A program made the translations under genes and the position numbers. DNA of 64,000 nucleotides from Saxidomus purpurata (Eukaryota > Mollusca > Bivalvia > Venerida > Veneridae): positions 25,472,486-25,536,485 of the forward strand of contig JAFMSR010000005.1 in assembly GCA_022818135.1 (NCBI GenBank), written 5' to 3'. Below the pieces are notes generated by a model, which had not been told where the DNA came from, did no database searches, and worked only from the letters and a program-made list of their open reading frames with translations. The first letter of the stretch is position 1, and each line of letters opens with the position of its first letter. This document shows positions 36,062 to 48,100 of this stretch, piece by piece.

Positions 36062-36275
36062 ACATCTTAGGCCATCTTTTACAAGTTATTATGTTATTTA
36101 AACTGAACAATTACACCGATAAGAATTAAGTCAAGATGACAGCGATGGACAAATCTTAGGCCATCTTTAACAAGTTATAATGTCATTTAAGCTGAATAAT
36201 TATACCGATAAGAATTAAGTCAAGATGACAGCGATGGACAAATCGTAGTCAATCTTTAACAAGTTACAGTACAGC
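36062..36275. repeat. Tandem duplication, about 105-bp unit
   Basis: The unit CTTAGGCCATCTTTxACAAG, through to AAGATGACAGCGATGGAC, is present twice plus a partial third. A related GATTAAGTCAAGATGAAA stretch lies at 37478. Confidence 0.85.
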
Positions 36276-36295
36276 ACAGGCGGATTCCGTTTTTG

Positions 36296-36411
36296 CCGCG
36301 CTATAGCGCGGGAGGTTTTACAACGCGGGAGCAATAAAACCATGTCGCATCACGCGGCATATGATTGTATATGCGGCATCTATATGCCGCGTGTCATTTG
36401 CGAGATGCGAC
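36296..36411. repeat. GC-rich palindrome and hairpin in AT-rich surroundings
   Basis: The perfect palindrome CCGCGCTATAGCGCGG is at 36296-36311. A hairpin at 36344-36411 pairs GTCGCAT with ATGCGAC and CACGCGGCATAT with ATATGCCGCGTG. Confidence 0.8.
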
Positions 36412-36449
36412 AAGTACCATGCAGCGTGACGCGGCGTAAAGGATTAATT

Positions 36450-38800
36450 TTTCCTTTAAAAATTAATGCCTTTTGTACAATGTACAAAATGTACATGTAA
36501 TTCTATAAAAGGTTTTATAAGATATAATTTTATATAATTTTATAGAGTTTTTGCAAGAGTTACTGTAGTTTACTATTTTCCGAGTATGTTTAAAAAAAAT
36601 AATTATTGTATATAATTAAAAGTTGTAACATTTTCATGACTTTGTTCTTTTATTCTAAACTTTTTATTACAGATATCGTTGTTTGTCGCAAGAATTATAA
36701 TATTATTGCTTGTCAATGATTTGTCCTCGTTTTGATGTATTCATTTAAACAAAATTAATTCCGACGCTTGCCTTGTAGTTTGGGATAATTAGTGTCACAT
36801 CTTAATTGAGTAGACACTTATTACTAATGTTAACAAAGGGTGATGATTGCTATTGTCTACAGTACAGTCAACATGTTTTTCATTTTAATGAACCATAAAG
36901 TAACATAATTGGCTAAACCACATATCATTGGCAATTTACTCTCGAAGTAGTTAAGACAGGATTATTTTAGTGCCAAGTATTTAAAACTCTTTATTTTGTG
37001 GAACTTTGCATACTTGTTTTCATTTTTTCATCCCCATTCTGTATTTACACTTATTTCTTCTTACTTGCGTGAAAATAAAACTACTATGTACATTAAGTAG
37101 TGGATAAGGAAATCCCATTGTCATGTATTTCAGCGTTATTTTACAGTAAATAATACACAGTTCTGTCTTTATTCTTTTAAGCAATCGAGTGAATACATTG
37201 TAAGCTACTGATTACTACTAGTAATCGTATTACAAGCTACACTTCAAAGAATGATGTTAATATAACCCATTCCTTATCTTACATTCTAAGCGATTTTCAT
37301 TCATACCATGTGTGCAAAGAACTATCCACCACTTCACTAACATTCACGTTTGACCGAAGCTGGTGTACAATAAACACTCTTCACTACTTTCTAAACGTGT
37401 GCAAAGAACTCTTCACTACTTCACGTGTATAATAAACATTTTCCATAGCCGTCCCACATAAAGCGGGCCGCTAAAAGGATTAAGTCAAGATGAAAACCAA
37501 CGGACAAATCGCACTATAATGGGTCTACATATATATGTTATTGTGAGCTGCAGAAGCGGCCCGCTATATTTAATACGTGGTGAGAAAAAGATGCATGGAG
37601 ACTGGATCGAGTTTATGCGACTCTCTCCATTGAAAAATTGAGGTACTTCTGAGATGAAAACTGTAGACACAACCTATTTTTCTAGAAATGCAAGAGTTGG
37701 CGTTCTTTATATAGATTTACATAAGGTTTCTAGAAATGCAAGAGTTGTCGTTCTTTACATAGATTTGTTTAAGGTTATTTTTCCAGCGTCTAAGTAGTCG
37801 TCCGTCACTTTACGAATGAAGTTCAAATCCAATCCGAACATTTTTCTTCAATTTTACTTATCATTTTCAGCTTTTAAACCATTTTTATATGTTTTACGGC
37901 AAATAATCATAAAAATCTTCACTCATGCGAAACTTACAAGGATCATAATGGTTTATTTAAGAACTTTTATGCTATTATGCTAAAACTATTATAAAAACAA
38001 AATTTATCAGAGTGGAATGAATGCCCCATTTATAGAATTTGCATTTTCTTTGAGAGTAAACCGCTTTACATTTTCATATTTTTTTTAACTTTGTAAACAT
38101 ATCTGCATCACTATCATCTACAGTGTTTACTGAATATATATATACTTTATTACCAAACTTATGTAGAATTGTTATATAATGGTCACTGAATATTGACAAA
38201 ATATTCTTTCTGGTATACCGTTCAGTTAGTTATTTACAATATGAGGCTAGGGGTATGAAATTCTATATATCTTTTTGATGATACGGTACATTTCTTTCAG
38301 AATTTGAATATAAATCATTGAAAGGATATATTTAATGAAAATAACAATTGAAACATTGACCGTTTTGGGCTGGAAACCTTAAGTTTGCTTTTCAACATAT
38401 CAAAGTTGATAATTATCAGATGTATTCCTGATAGGTATTTGCTTAAGGTATAAGTTAAGCTTGGTCTCCTTGAATTTTGTTTGGCGTAAACATCAACCAT
38501 CACCAATTTCATGTCAGTTTTGTTTTTGGGCTCGCTGTGAGACTTTTTATCACGGTTTTTTCTTGTTGGATATTTCGCCTTGTGATACTTCTTTTATCTT
38601 TACCAACTAAACGTGGACACGATGAGTATCCTCATTACGTGTGTGTGCTAGTTGCTAGTTATGCTGTTTTATCCAGAGTTATATGCCCTTGGTGTAGTAA
38701 AACGTGTGTAATGTGTCAACTTTAAATACTTTTTTCCTTCACTGAATGCACTTTTTATTATGCCCTCGAAGAATTATGAAAGAGCATCTAAATTTGTAAC
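36450..38800. other. AT-rich intergenic sequence, no gene seen
   Basis: Open frames here (37485-37670, 38315-38512, 38477-38725) are short, without domain signatures. A repeated phrase TTTCTAGAAATGCAAGAGTT occurs twice near 37680-37750 (a direct repeat of about 48 bases). Confidence 0.4.
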
Positions 38801-38814
38801 CCCTGTGCGTCCGT

Positions 38815-39420
38815 ACACTATTTTCGTTTCCCATCAACAATAGCTTTTGTAAGGTTGTTGGATTTTATTCATATTTGACTTGTAGGTTTTATACAGTACA
38901 GGTCAAAGTCGCTTTTGGTTACAATTTACGAATTATAACAGGAGTTATAGCACCCTTTTCGTCTTGAATTTCAGCAAAATAGTTGTTTTCGACCAATAAC
39001 TTTTGAAAGGTCGCATGGATTTTATCAAGATTGTACATGCAGGTTTAAGAGAATAAAATTCAGATCATATTCGATTAAAGTTACAATTTACGAACTTTAA
39101 CAGGAGTTATAGTCCCCCTTTTGACTTGAATCTAATCAAAATGGTGGTTTCCAGGCAATACCTTTTGAAAGTCGCGTATATTTTAGTCAGATTATAACAA
39201 TAAAATACTGGTCAAGTTCGAGATCTGTTTCAATCTACGAACTATATCAGGAGTCATAGCCCCCTTTCGATTAGAATTTAAGCAAAATGTTGGTTTCCGA
39301 TCTTTACTTTTGAAAGGTCTCATGAATTTTATTCAGTTTTCACATGTAGATTTATGATCATGAAATACAGATCAAGTTTAGTCTGGTTACATTCCACTAA
39401 TTATTACAGAACGCTCCCCT
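38815..39420. repeat. Degenerate tandem repeats, about 125-bp unit
   Basis: Four or so diverged units with the pattern TTACAATTTACGAATTATAA, CAGGAGTTATAG, CTTGAATTTCAGCAAAAT, then CAATAACTTTTGAAAG. One to two units of the same kind lie at 23650-23940 next to gene 1. Confidence 0.75.
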
Positions 39421-39774
39421 TTTTGACATGCCTTGCAGCGAATATCAGATCACTGCTCATAAAGCAGTTAGATGGATTTTAATCATATAAAACATGGATG
39501 TAAATATATAAAGAAAAAATATATAATAATCAATGTGTTGCGTGCCATGCCCCTATCGCAAAGTCAGTGTCACAGCGCGTTATTATATAAACTTAAATTT
39601 TAACTTTGTACAGTAATAGTTGCATGTGTCCAACTGATGCTCACTGTCCTTTATTTCTCATGTGACCAAAGGGTTGAAGGTAAGTTTTTCTGACATTGTA
39701 ACAAGACGCTGTAAACGTCATAGCCGCAGTGCAAGATTGTCTTTCAATCAAACTTTGTTTTATGACCTAACGGG

Positions 39775-39847
<73 letters not shown>

Positions 39848-39955
39848 CCCCAAAAAGGGAAGTTTTTTTTTTTTTTTTTTTTTTTTTTATTTTTTTTTTT
39901 TTTTTATTAAAAAATTTTTTTATTTTTAATTTGACAAGAGTTTTTTTTTTTTTTT
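39775..39955. repeat. Poly-T tract
   Basis: About 70 uninterrupted Ts, then a short CCCCAAAAAGGGAAG break and further T runs to 39955. It may be an old retroelement tail or a sequence-quality artefact. The phenylalanine-run open frame over it is meaningless. Confidence 0.9.
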
Positions 39956-40391
39956 TATCGTGTGCGTGTGCTTCGTTTCTGTGACATTGACCTGACTATT
40001 ATGGATAATGGTACTCAGATGAGCGATTTATGATCACCATTAAGATATTCTCATGGATAAGGCTCGATGTTAAGACCCAATAATCGTAAAACTCTTGGAA
40101 AAAAACGTTAAATACATCGGGTTGAAAGAAAACACTTTTATATTTTCTCATGGCAGATGGAAAATGCATTTCCAATAACACAAGGGAATTTGCAGTCCTC
40201 GTTTTCACATCATACCACAATTATTATGTATAAGGTTCAGGTATTCACAGACATACAATATAACACGAGATTTTGAATGCAATGGCTATATTTGTAGAAA
40301 CATCTATATAATTATAATACAATTTCATAATGCCGCGCTTGTTAAAAATTGTCGTTTCATTTGTCTTTGGTAAGGTTTGTCAATAAAATGA

Positions 40392-41682
40392 TCATCCTTT
40401 CTTTCCATCTGAAATAGAAATGATTATCAGTGAAGTCAAAGAATATGCTTAAATCTAACCTAAACTAAAGGAACTCGCAGTGATAACTATTTATACAGGT
40501 ATTTGTGCATTTCAATAATATAATCATTGCAGCATGCATTTGGTGTACCAAGTTTGTCTCTACATGAAGCAAATCTGTCAATTAAATAGGACAAGTTATT
40601 GAATAGCCACGGTATATAATGAGGACTTTGCAATCATTTTCCTGATAGTTAAAAACAGTAAAGATGTTTTGCACTTACAGCTCATATATCCTCCCATACC
40701 TCCGCCGTAACCTCCGCCCCTGCCTCCGCCATAACCTCCACCATAGCCTCCGCCATATCCTCCCATACCTCCGCCATATCCTCCCATACCGCCTCCATAA
40801 CCTCCCATCTCCATAACCGCCCATTCCATATCCACCGTATCCTCGGCACCATTTGCCTTTGCATGGTCTTTTCTTACCGCCATACCCTCCCATACTGTAG
40901 CCTCCACCATATCCTCCCATACCTCCACCGTAACCTCCGCCACGGCCTCCACCATAACCTCCACCATAGCCTCCGCCATATCCTCCCATACCTCCGCCAT
41001 ATCCTCCCATACCTCCGCCATATCCTCCCATACCGCCTCCATAACCACCCATTCCATATCCACCGGATCTTCGGCACCATTTGCCTTTGCATGGTCTTTT
41101 CTTACCGCCATACCCTCCCATACTGTAGCCTCCGCCATATCCTCCCATACCTCCGCCATATCCTCCCATACCTCCGCCATATCCTCCCATACCGCCTCCA
41201 TATCCTCCCATACCTCCGCCATATCCTCCCATACCTCCGCCATATCCTCCCATACCTCCGCCATATCCTCCCATACCTCCGCCATATCCTCCCATACCTC
41301 CGCCATATCCTCCCATACCTCCGCCATATCCACCGTATCCTCGGCACCATTTGCCTTTGCATGGTCTTTTCTTTCCGCCATATCCTCCCATACCGCCGCC
41401 TCCGCCATATCCTCCCATACCTCCGCCGTAACCTCCGCCATAGCCTCCGCCATAACCTCCACCATAGCCTCCGCCATATCCTCCCATACCTCCGCCATAT
41501 CCTCCCATACCTCCGCCATATCCTCCCATACCTCCGCCATATCCTCCCATACCGCCTCCATAACCACCGCCATAGCCTCCCATCATTCCACCATAGCCCC
41601 GACACCTTTTACCTTTGCATGGTGTTTTAGACAATGCCATGCAGGACGCAACGAGAAGGGCGAGTATTATCAATGTCTTCAT
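40392..41682 (-). CDS. Secreted glycine-rich matrix-like protein 2 (frameshifted)
   Basis: Coding exon 41682-40679 plus last exon 40408-40392. The ATG at 41682 follows the acceptor TATTCCAG at 41689. A signal peptide (MKTLIILALLVASCMA) precedes TPCKGKRC with cysteines at 22 and 27. The body has GGYGGGM repeats broken by three modules GGKKRPCKGKWCR, so there are four C-x4-C motifs in all. The exon ends at GAGCT/GTAAGT (40678) and joins ATGGAAAGAAAGG, giving a terminal Y-G-K-K-G before TGA, exactly as in gene 1. Near 40803-40818 the repeat reads GGAGATGGGAGG where GGAGGCATGGGAGG would keep the frame, so the frame is lost before the splice site. The undisturbed protein would be about 340 residues. 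A secreted structural matrix role is inferred from composition. The gene is interrupted upstream by a transposon in its first intron. Confidence 0.8.
40409..40678 (-). other. Intron 2 of glycine-rich gene 2
   Basis: Donor GTAAGTGC at 40678 and acceptor TTTCTATTTCAG ending at 40409, phase 1, aligned with intron 2 of gene 1. Confidence 0.78.
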
Positions 41683-42184
41683 ACTTAGCTGGAATAGATG
41701 TGAATAAATCTGTGATTAATCATGTTCAGGTATGGTTTGTTTCAGTAACTTCTTTCAAGGATGGTATGCCTCTTAAAAGAGTTAAGTTTGAAATTCGGGG
41801 CGAAACGTCTAAAGCACGAACACTCAAACACTTTACAAGTAGATGAGAAAACAAGACACAGCGCGGAGAGACAGCATATGGTTTTAATACTTGAAAGTTC
41901 CTGTTTTTGCCCTTAAGGGGGGTCACTGCTGACGAATTAGCGTCGATTGCGCATGATGATGCGCATCGTAAAGTAACTGTCGTAAATAATATAAAAATGA
42001 AAAATATTTATGCTTCTTTACCTAAAGAGTTGCCAGTCGTTGTTTGAAGTATGAACAAGATACTTTTACTGAAGTGCAATATGAAAATATAGCTACGTCG
42101 GCGTCTTTTTATTTTACGACTACAAGATTTACCTCCCTTGGTAGAGATTACTTTACGGGTTGTTTACCGTCTGTCAATGTCAAT

Positions 42185-45100
42185 ATGGGAAAGATTAAAC
42201 CGGGCCCGTTTCGGAGTAAAAAACAGATCGTCAAATATAACAAAATAATCAAGGCACAGAGGCAAAGACAACAAGGAACTGAATATTCGACGGCCGAAGA
42301 CCATACGTATTGTATGTATACATGTATAATTATTGTTTATATTTATATACAGTGTTGTGAATATCTGACTCCAGTGAGCAGTGTTTGTTTTTGACATGAT
42401 GATTAATCCTGTTCTCTCGTATTCTCAGGGGGCTAAGTCTGAAAATTGGTTAACAATAAAAGAAGCAGCATTATTTACATTTTATTTCAGTTATCAGTTG
42501 TCCGCATTCTAAAGGTGTGACAGTTATTATAAGATATCAGATCTGTGAGAGGGGTCACATTGAAACGCTAAATTAATTAGGCTACTTCAGTATAGACTAG
42601 CCCAACCTATTGTGCGCCAGGGCTGGGCTTTTTGCTATATTCGACGGCCGCCCTAAAAGAATCGGGACGTAAAGTCAGACATCGATCTATGTAATACAAA
42701 TGTATCAGTTTGATAAATTGGTCGGTCTTGCAGTCAAAATATTGAGGCTACCATACGCCTACTTAGAGATGAGAAAACAGTTTCTCATATTCTCAAGGAT
42801 TTATGTTTGCCACAATGTAGAATCTTAAAATTTATATATGCCAAGGTGCATAGCTTAGCATATTATGTTACAAATAACACAAAATAATAATGATAGCAAA
42901 ATAAAACCCCAATTTGACATCTTTAATGTAAAAACAAGAATATGAGAAACCCTGATAATATGAGAAACAGGGATACTTGTTCTTTCATTTCAAGAATGTC
43001 GTCACATTTATGTGAAGCTGCAAAAAGAAAATACCCAAAAACAAACAAGTAAAATTGAACTGGAACGAAATGCAATGAGAGAATTATGTCCCTTTACTTC
43101 CATATTTTAATGATACATCCCATCCAAAGTTGCTGTTGCATGGATAAACTATAATATGTATTTAATCTAGTGTAATATCATATGAGGTAATGAACTAAGT
43201 GAAATTATTTGGTTAAAAAATACATAAATAAACCTGTGTCAATTTGTTTTAACTTTTTGTACATAAAAAAGTATGTCCACAGGTGATAAGTGGTGTTGGG
43301 GTCATACCGATATTATAGTCTCTTTAGAGGATGGTGCACCTAATAAGCACAATTACCAACAAATAGTTGATAAGTGGGGTCTCATCTACAAAGAAAAAGC
43401 TAATATATTTGCTCTCATGGACAGACTTTTATAAAATTCACTTCAAATCAAATTAGATGATATGCAGTATGCATGATATGCAAATTGGTTGTAACTTTTG
43501 ACATAATATAAGAGTGATAAATATGATAAATGCTATTTGAAATTTCCATTTCTATAGGTCGTCAATCACGAAGTGTTTTTATTGATGTGTCCCAAGAAGT
43601 AGAAGTGGGTGATGGGTCAGAAGAATCATGGAGGGAAGGAAGAAGAGTAGTTGACCTGGGGGTTCTGGCAGATGCCCTTTCATCATGCAAGAAGTGTGGG
43701 GTCCCACTTCAACTATCACATGCTAATGGGATTATCACATATGGACTTTCAGCCATCATTAAAGGTTAAAAGTTATTTAGCTTATTACATTGCTTTGGTT
43801 TTCATTTGTTAGTTTTTTAAAGATGAATTAGTTCATAGAACAATATGTGTTCTACACACAAAATCCTTCATGAAATTTTAGTGCCAAAAAGTTGATAGAA
43901 ATTACTATATATACAGTCATATGACAGTTTTAGCCTGAAATAAATAGGTGCAGAAACAATGTCATGACGTCATCATGACAGCCTCAATGTTATCCTGCCA
44001 AAAAAATGATAACTTAAAGTTACTACCAGAGAAGTTGTTGGAAAACTTTTGTTGAAAAGTTGTTGAAAGATGTGCATTTTTTGTTTGGCATATCCCTACT
44101 GGATTTACTCACTTTTAATGTTTTTCATTTCTGTATTAAAAGTGAGTATCACATAGCTTTTATATTGTCACATTTAGAAGAATACTTCAGTGGCAGTACT
44201 TTCCTCAGGTTGACAAAATATACTGTTAATTTATGATAATGTGACAGTGACATAACTTACTTCAACCACTTGTGTGTACACAAAGATACTGGCTATTTTT
44301 GAAAATTGCAGGGTAGGGTGTTATATTACATTAAAAAGTATATGATAACAAGATTTCACTCAATAATGAAGCACTTGTATAATTTCATTGTTGTTTTCTA
44401 TTTAGTGCCATGTAGTAATACTCAGTGTGGATCAATCAATAATGTGCCTACTGGAAAGAGACACCAGCGCATTTGGGATGCAAACACAAAGTTAGGAACA
44501 GGTAGGTTAATAAGTAAAATAATACAGTATCATCCGAGGATTTGTGACAAATATTTTTCTTCTTTAGAATTAGATAATACAAGAAAAGGTTTGCATGAAA
44601 ATTGCAATCACCACAGCAAATAAAGATGCTTCTATAATAAGATATATCACAATTTAGTTATTTTATCATTCATCAGAGCACCATACATGCAGAATGTTTA
44701 CAATTTGGCTGCAGCAGCTATGAATCATGTGAACTTCATGTATACACATACATAGAGTAATACTGCAACTAATTACCCTTTGAATAAACATTGTCTACTT
44801 GGATTATTATTAGATAAGCCCAAGCACTGACAGTCTTATGGACACCTCTTGTTTTCAACATGGTTTGTTTTAAAATATGTTTTGTTTAACCTATCTTGAT
44901 GTATTTTACAGCGTTGTTGCATGCTGGGATAGGTAGTGAGCAGGTTTTTTTTCAGCAATGAATATTCCTACAGTAAGCAGCAGCCTGATAGTGACAAGAC
45001 AGAAGGAAGCCGGGAAAATTCTAGAGAACATAGCACAATCTACTGCAGATGACTGGCTACAAGAGGAAGTGCGTCTTAATGAAGGGTGTGTATTATTGCT

Positions 45101-48100
45101 TTTCAACAAATTATAAATTACTGAACAGTGCTTTTCAACAAATTATAAATTACTGAACAGTCTACTGAGGTGTAGGATATTTCCAAATGTCTTAAGATAG
45201 AAACTAGTTGTTGCATACCATCTTGCACTTTAAAACTTAAAGATTTTCTAAATGCAAACTTACCCAAATAATACATTATGACATAAAATCAAACAATATG
45301 CAGGTGTTTTGTTTGGGTAAGTAATGTACCAATGTTTATAAGGTTACATCACATGTTATTCACGAGATTCATATTACATGGGGGATGTAATACAAGATTT
45401 TCTAGCACTGGTGAAAACTACAAATAGCCCCGATCTTGTATGCAAGAAAAACTTTATTTTTAGTTATTTTTTATCAAACTCTGTAAGATCATAGCTACCC
45501 GAAAACTAGCAAAGGTGCACAGTATGTGTTAGAGTTATGGTCCCTGATATAGCCAATTTTAAGTGTGTGAGCACTGTAGCACTCACATTTGTACAATTAT
45601 TTCCTTTCAAAACATTACAGAAACAATGGTGTTGCTGGTATTACTGCTTGTGTTGATGCTGGGTGGCAGAAAAGGGGCAGTGGCAGGTCTTATGACAGTT
45701 TATCAGGTGATACAATACACCATAATGGCTTTTTGGTTTCAATAATTATTTGCTTAAGTGTAATATGAAATGTATACTGATTTTATATGTCACTTTTGTT
45801 GTCTATTGTAAGAGTTAATTTTTTCTTATGGACATCTTTACTCTAATTTTTTTTTATTTTAATAAAGTTTTCATATACATTTGTAATTCAAATATACCTA
45901 AGATTTTTGTCCCTATTGTTGGACAAAATATCGCTATATGTTTTCTTAGCCAGTTTAATCTGATGATTGATAACAGAGTTATTTGCCCTTTGAATTTGCT
46001 TATTTGCTGCTTTTATGCTATGTTTCACTGTAAAATGCTATCATTGGTTAATTATGATGATCCATAGTTTTATTGAAATACATTTTAGGACACTGCTCCA
46101 TGATTGGAATGCAAACAGGCAAAATAATAAACTATCAAGTCAGGTCAAAGACATGCAGAGTTTGTGAAAGCGCTTTGAAACTCGGTAAGTCAGCAGAAGC
46201 ACATGATTGCTACAGAAACTATGATGGCAGTGCTAAAAGCATGGAGCCAGACATGATTATTTCAATGGTTAAATCCTGCAAAGACACTGGCATAGAAATA
46301 TCAACAGTAGTAGGAGATGATGATACTACAACCATTTCAAGACTAAAAGCTGAAGTTGATACAAACATAAACAAAATGTCAGATAAAAATCATGTAAGAA
46401 AAAACTTTGCAAACAGTCTGTTTGGAATCCAAAAATTACATAAATCTCTTTTGGCAAAAGTAATTATCTACCTAAAAAAATGTTTTAATTATGCTGTATC
46501 GCAAAACAAAGGAAATCCTGGAGCTTTAGACAAAGCACTGTCTTCAATCTGCAAACATCCGTTTGGTGACCATTCTGATTGTGATGAAAATTGGTGTAGT
46601 TTTCTTCAAAATAAGACCAGTAGACACAAAAATCTTCCATTTGGTAGACCTTTAAGTAGTAAATCACTGCAAGAAGATCTTCAAAGAATTATTGGTTCAT
46701 ACAGAAAACATACAGCCAAGCTGTGTAGTCTTGGAAGTACCCAAGCCAATGAGTCTTTTAATATGATGGTAGCCTCAAAGGCCCCAAAGTCACTGCATTT
46801 GTCTGGCTCAGGTAATTTAAATTACAGAGTTGCAGCTGCAGTGGCCCAAAAGAACAGTGGTAATACATATCTATTAAATGTAAGAATATTGTAAAATGTT
46901 TCATATTCAGTTATTTTAGCAGGCTTTTAGAGATAGCCCATTTCATTCAGAATTTTACGGGAAGTCAATGGGAATCAGTGACTCTATCACATTTGACAGT
47001 GACAAGTGAGTGACAGGCCAACGGGTAGCTACCATTTACATACACTTTTAAATGGCAACCAAATTTCTGTGAAATGGGCTATTCCAAAAACAGTTTTATG
47101 ATACAAGAAGTGTTTGGAAAGAATTTGAAAAAGTTACATATTTTGCATGTTAGTAAATAATTTCCACTTACAAGATTTTACCCATAGTCACAAGAACATC
47201 TGATGCATTCTTAGATTAATAGTTTCTGTCATGAGCTCGAGGAACAGATCGAAATATCCGTCACCGAGGGTAACTGTTTTGGCGGGAACAAGGCTCTGAC
47301 AAGTTCCGGCAAAACAGTTACCAGAGGTGACAGATATTATCACCTTAACCAAGTGTCTCAAGATGGAAACTTTTTCTTGCATACCGTCTTGCACTTTAAA
47401 GTAGATTTCAAAATGCAAACTTATCAAAATGATGAAATGTCATGAAAAACAAACGAGTTTCCGACATTGTGTTTTTGGAAAGTGATGTCATAATGTTTAT
47501 AACGTTAAGTCATAAGTTATTCACGAGAGTTGTCTGGCATAGAGAGGGGTGCCACCCCTGCTTTTCCAGCATGGGTAAAATCACCGGAAATGCCGATCCG
47601 ATATACAAGAATATTAAAGTTGGCTTGTTGCAATTATTAAGTAATTAAAACCATATTTATCATCATACATACAGCAAAACCTTTATCACAAAAACTGAAA
47701 AGTATTTGAAAGTTATGTAACTTTTCTGAAATATTCTAGAACATTCCTAGTACATCTGAAATGAAATGTATAGAGTAAAGTTTCTGATATTGTTCTTGGG
47801 TTAAGTTACTGAGTTATGTTTGAAAATTATGTTTTCATATACACAGTTTACACAGTTTCCAGACTTTAACAACACCGTTCTCAATTGTTTCAGTATCATT
47901 AATAGAATTTGAAAGTATTGTGATGCCAGACGTAATAACATTCTTGTCCTCTAGTACCTATAGCTAAGAAAATGAATGCATTAAAGTGCATCATGTGAAA
48001 GAAGCATTCAGTGCAGATATTAAGTTCTAAATTTGAAATTGTCTTATTAATTAGTTAAATGGAGAACTCTGTTCATACATGTAAATTTCTGTCATTTATT

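Noticed and set aside
39662..39910. Open frame with a phenylalanine run
   Set aside because: It only reflects the poly-T tract.
40863..41630. HILPYLR-type open frame on the plus strand over glycine-rich gene 2
   Set aside because: Complement of the GGYGGGM repeat; no supporting features.
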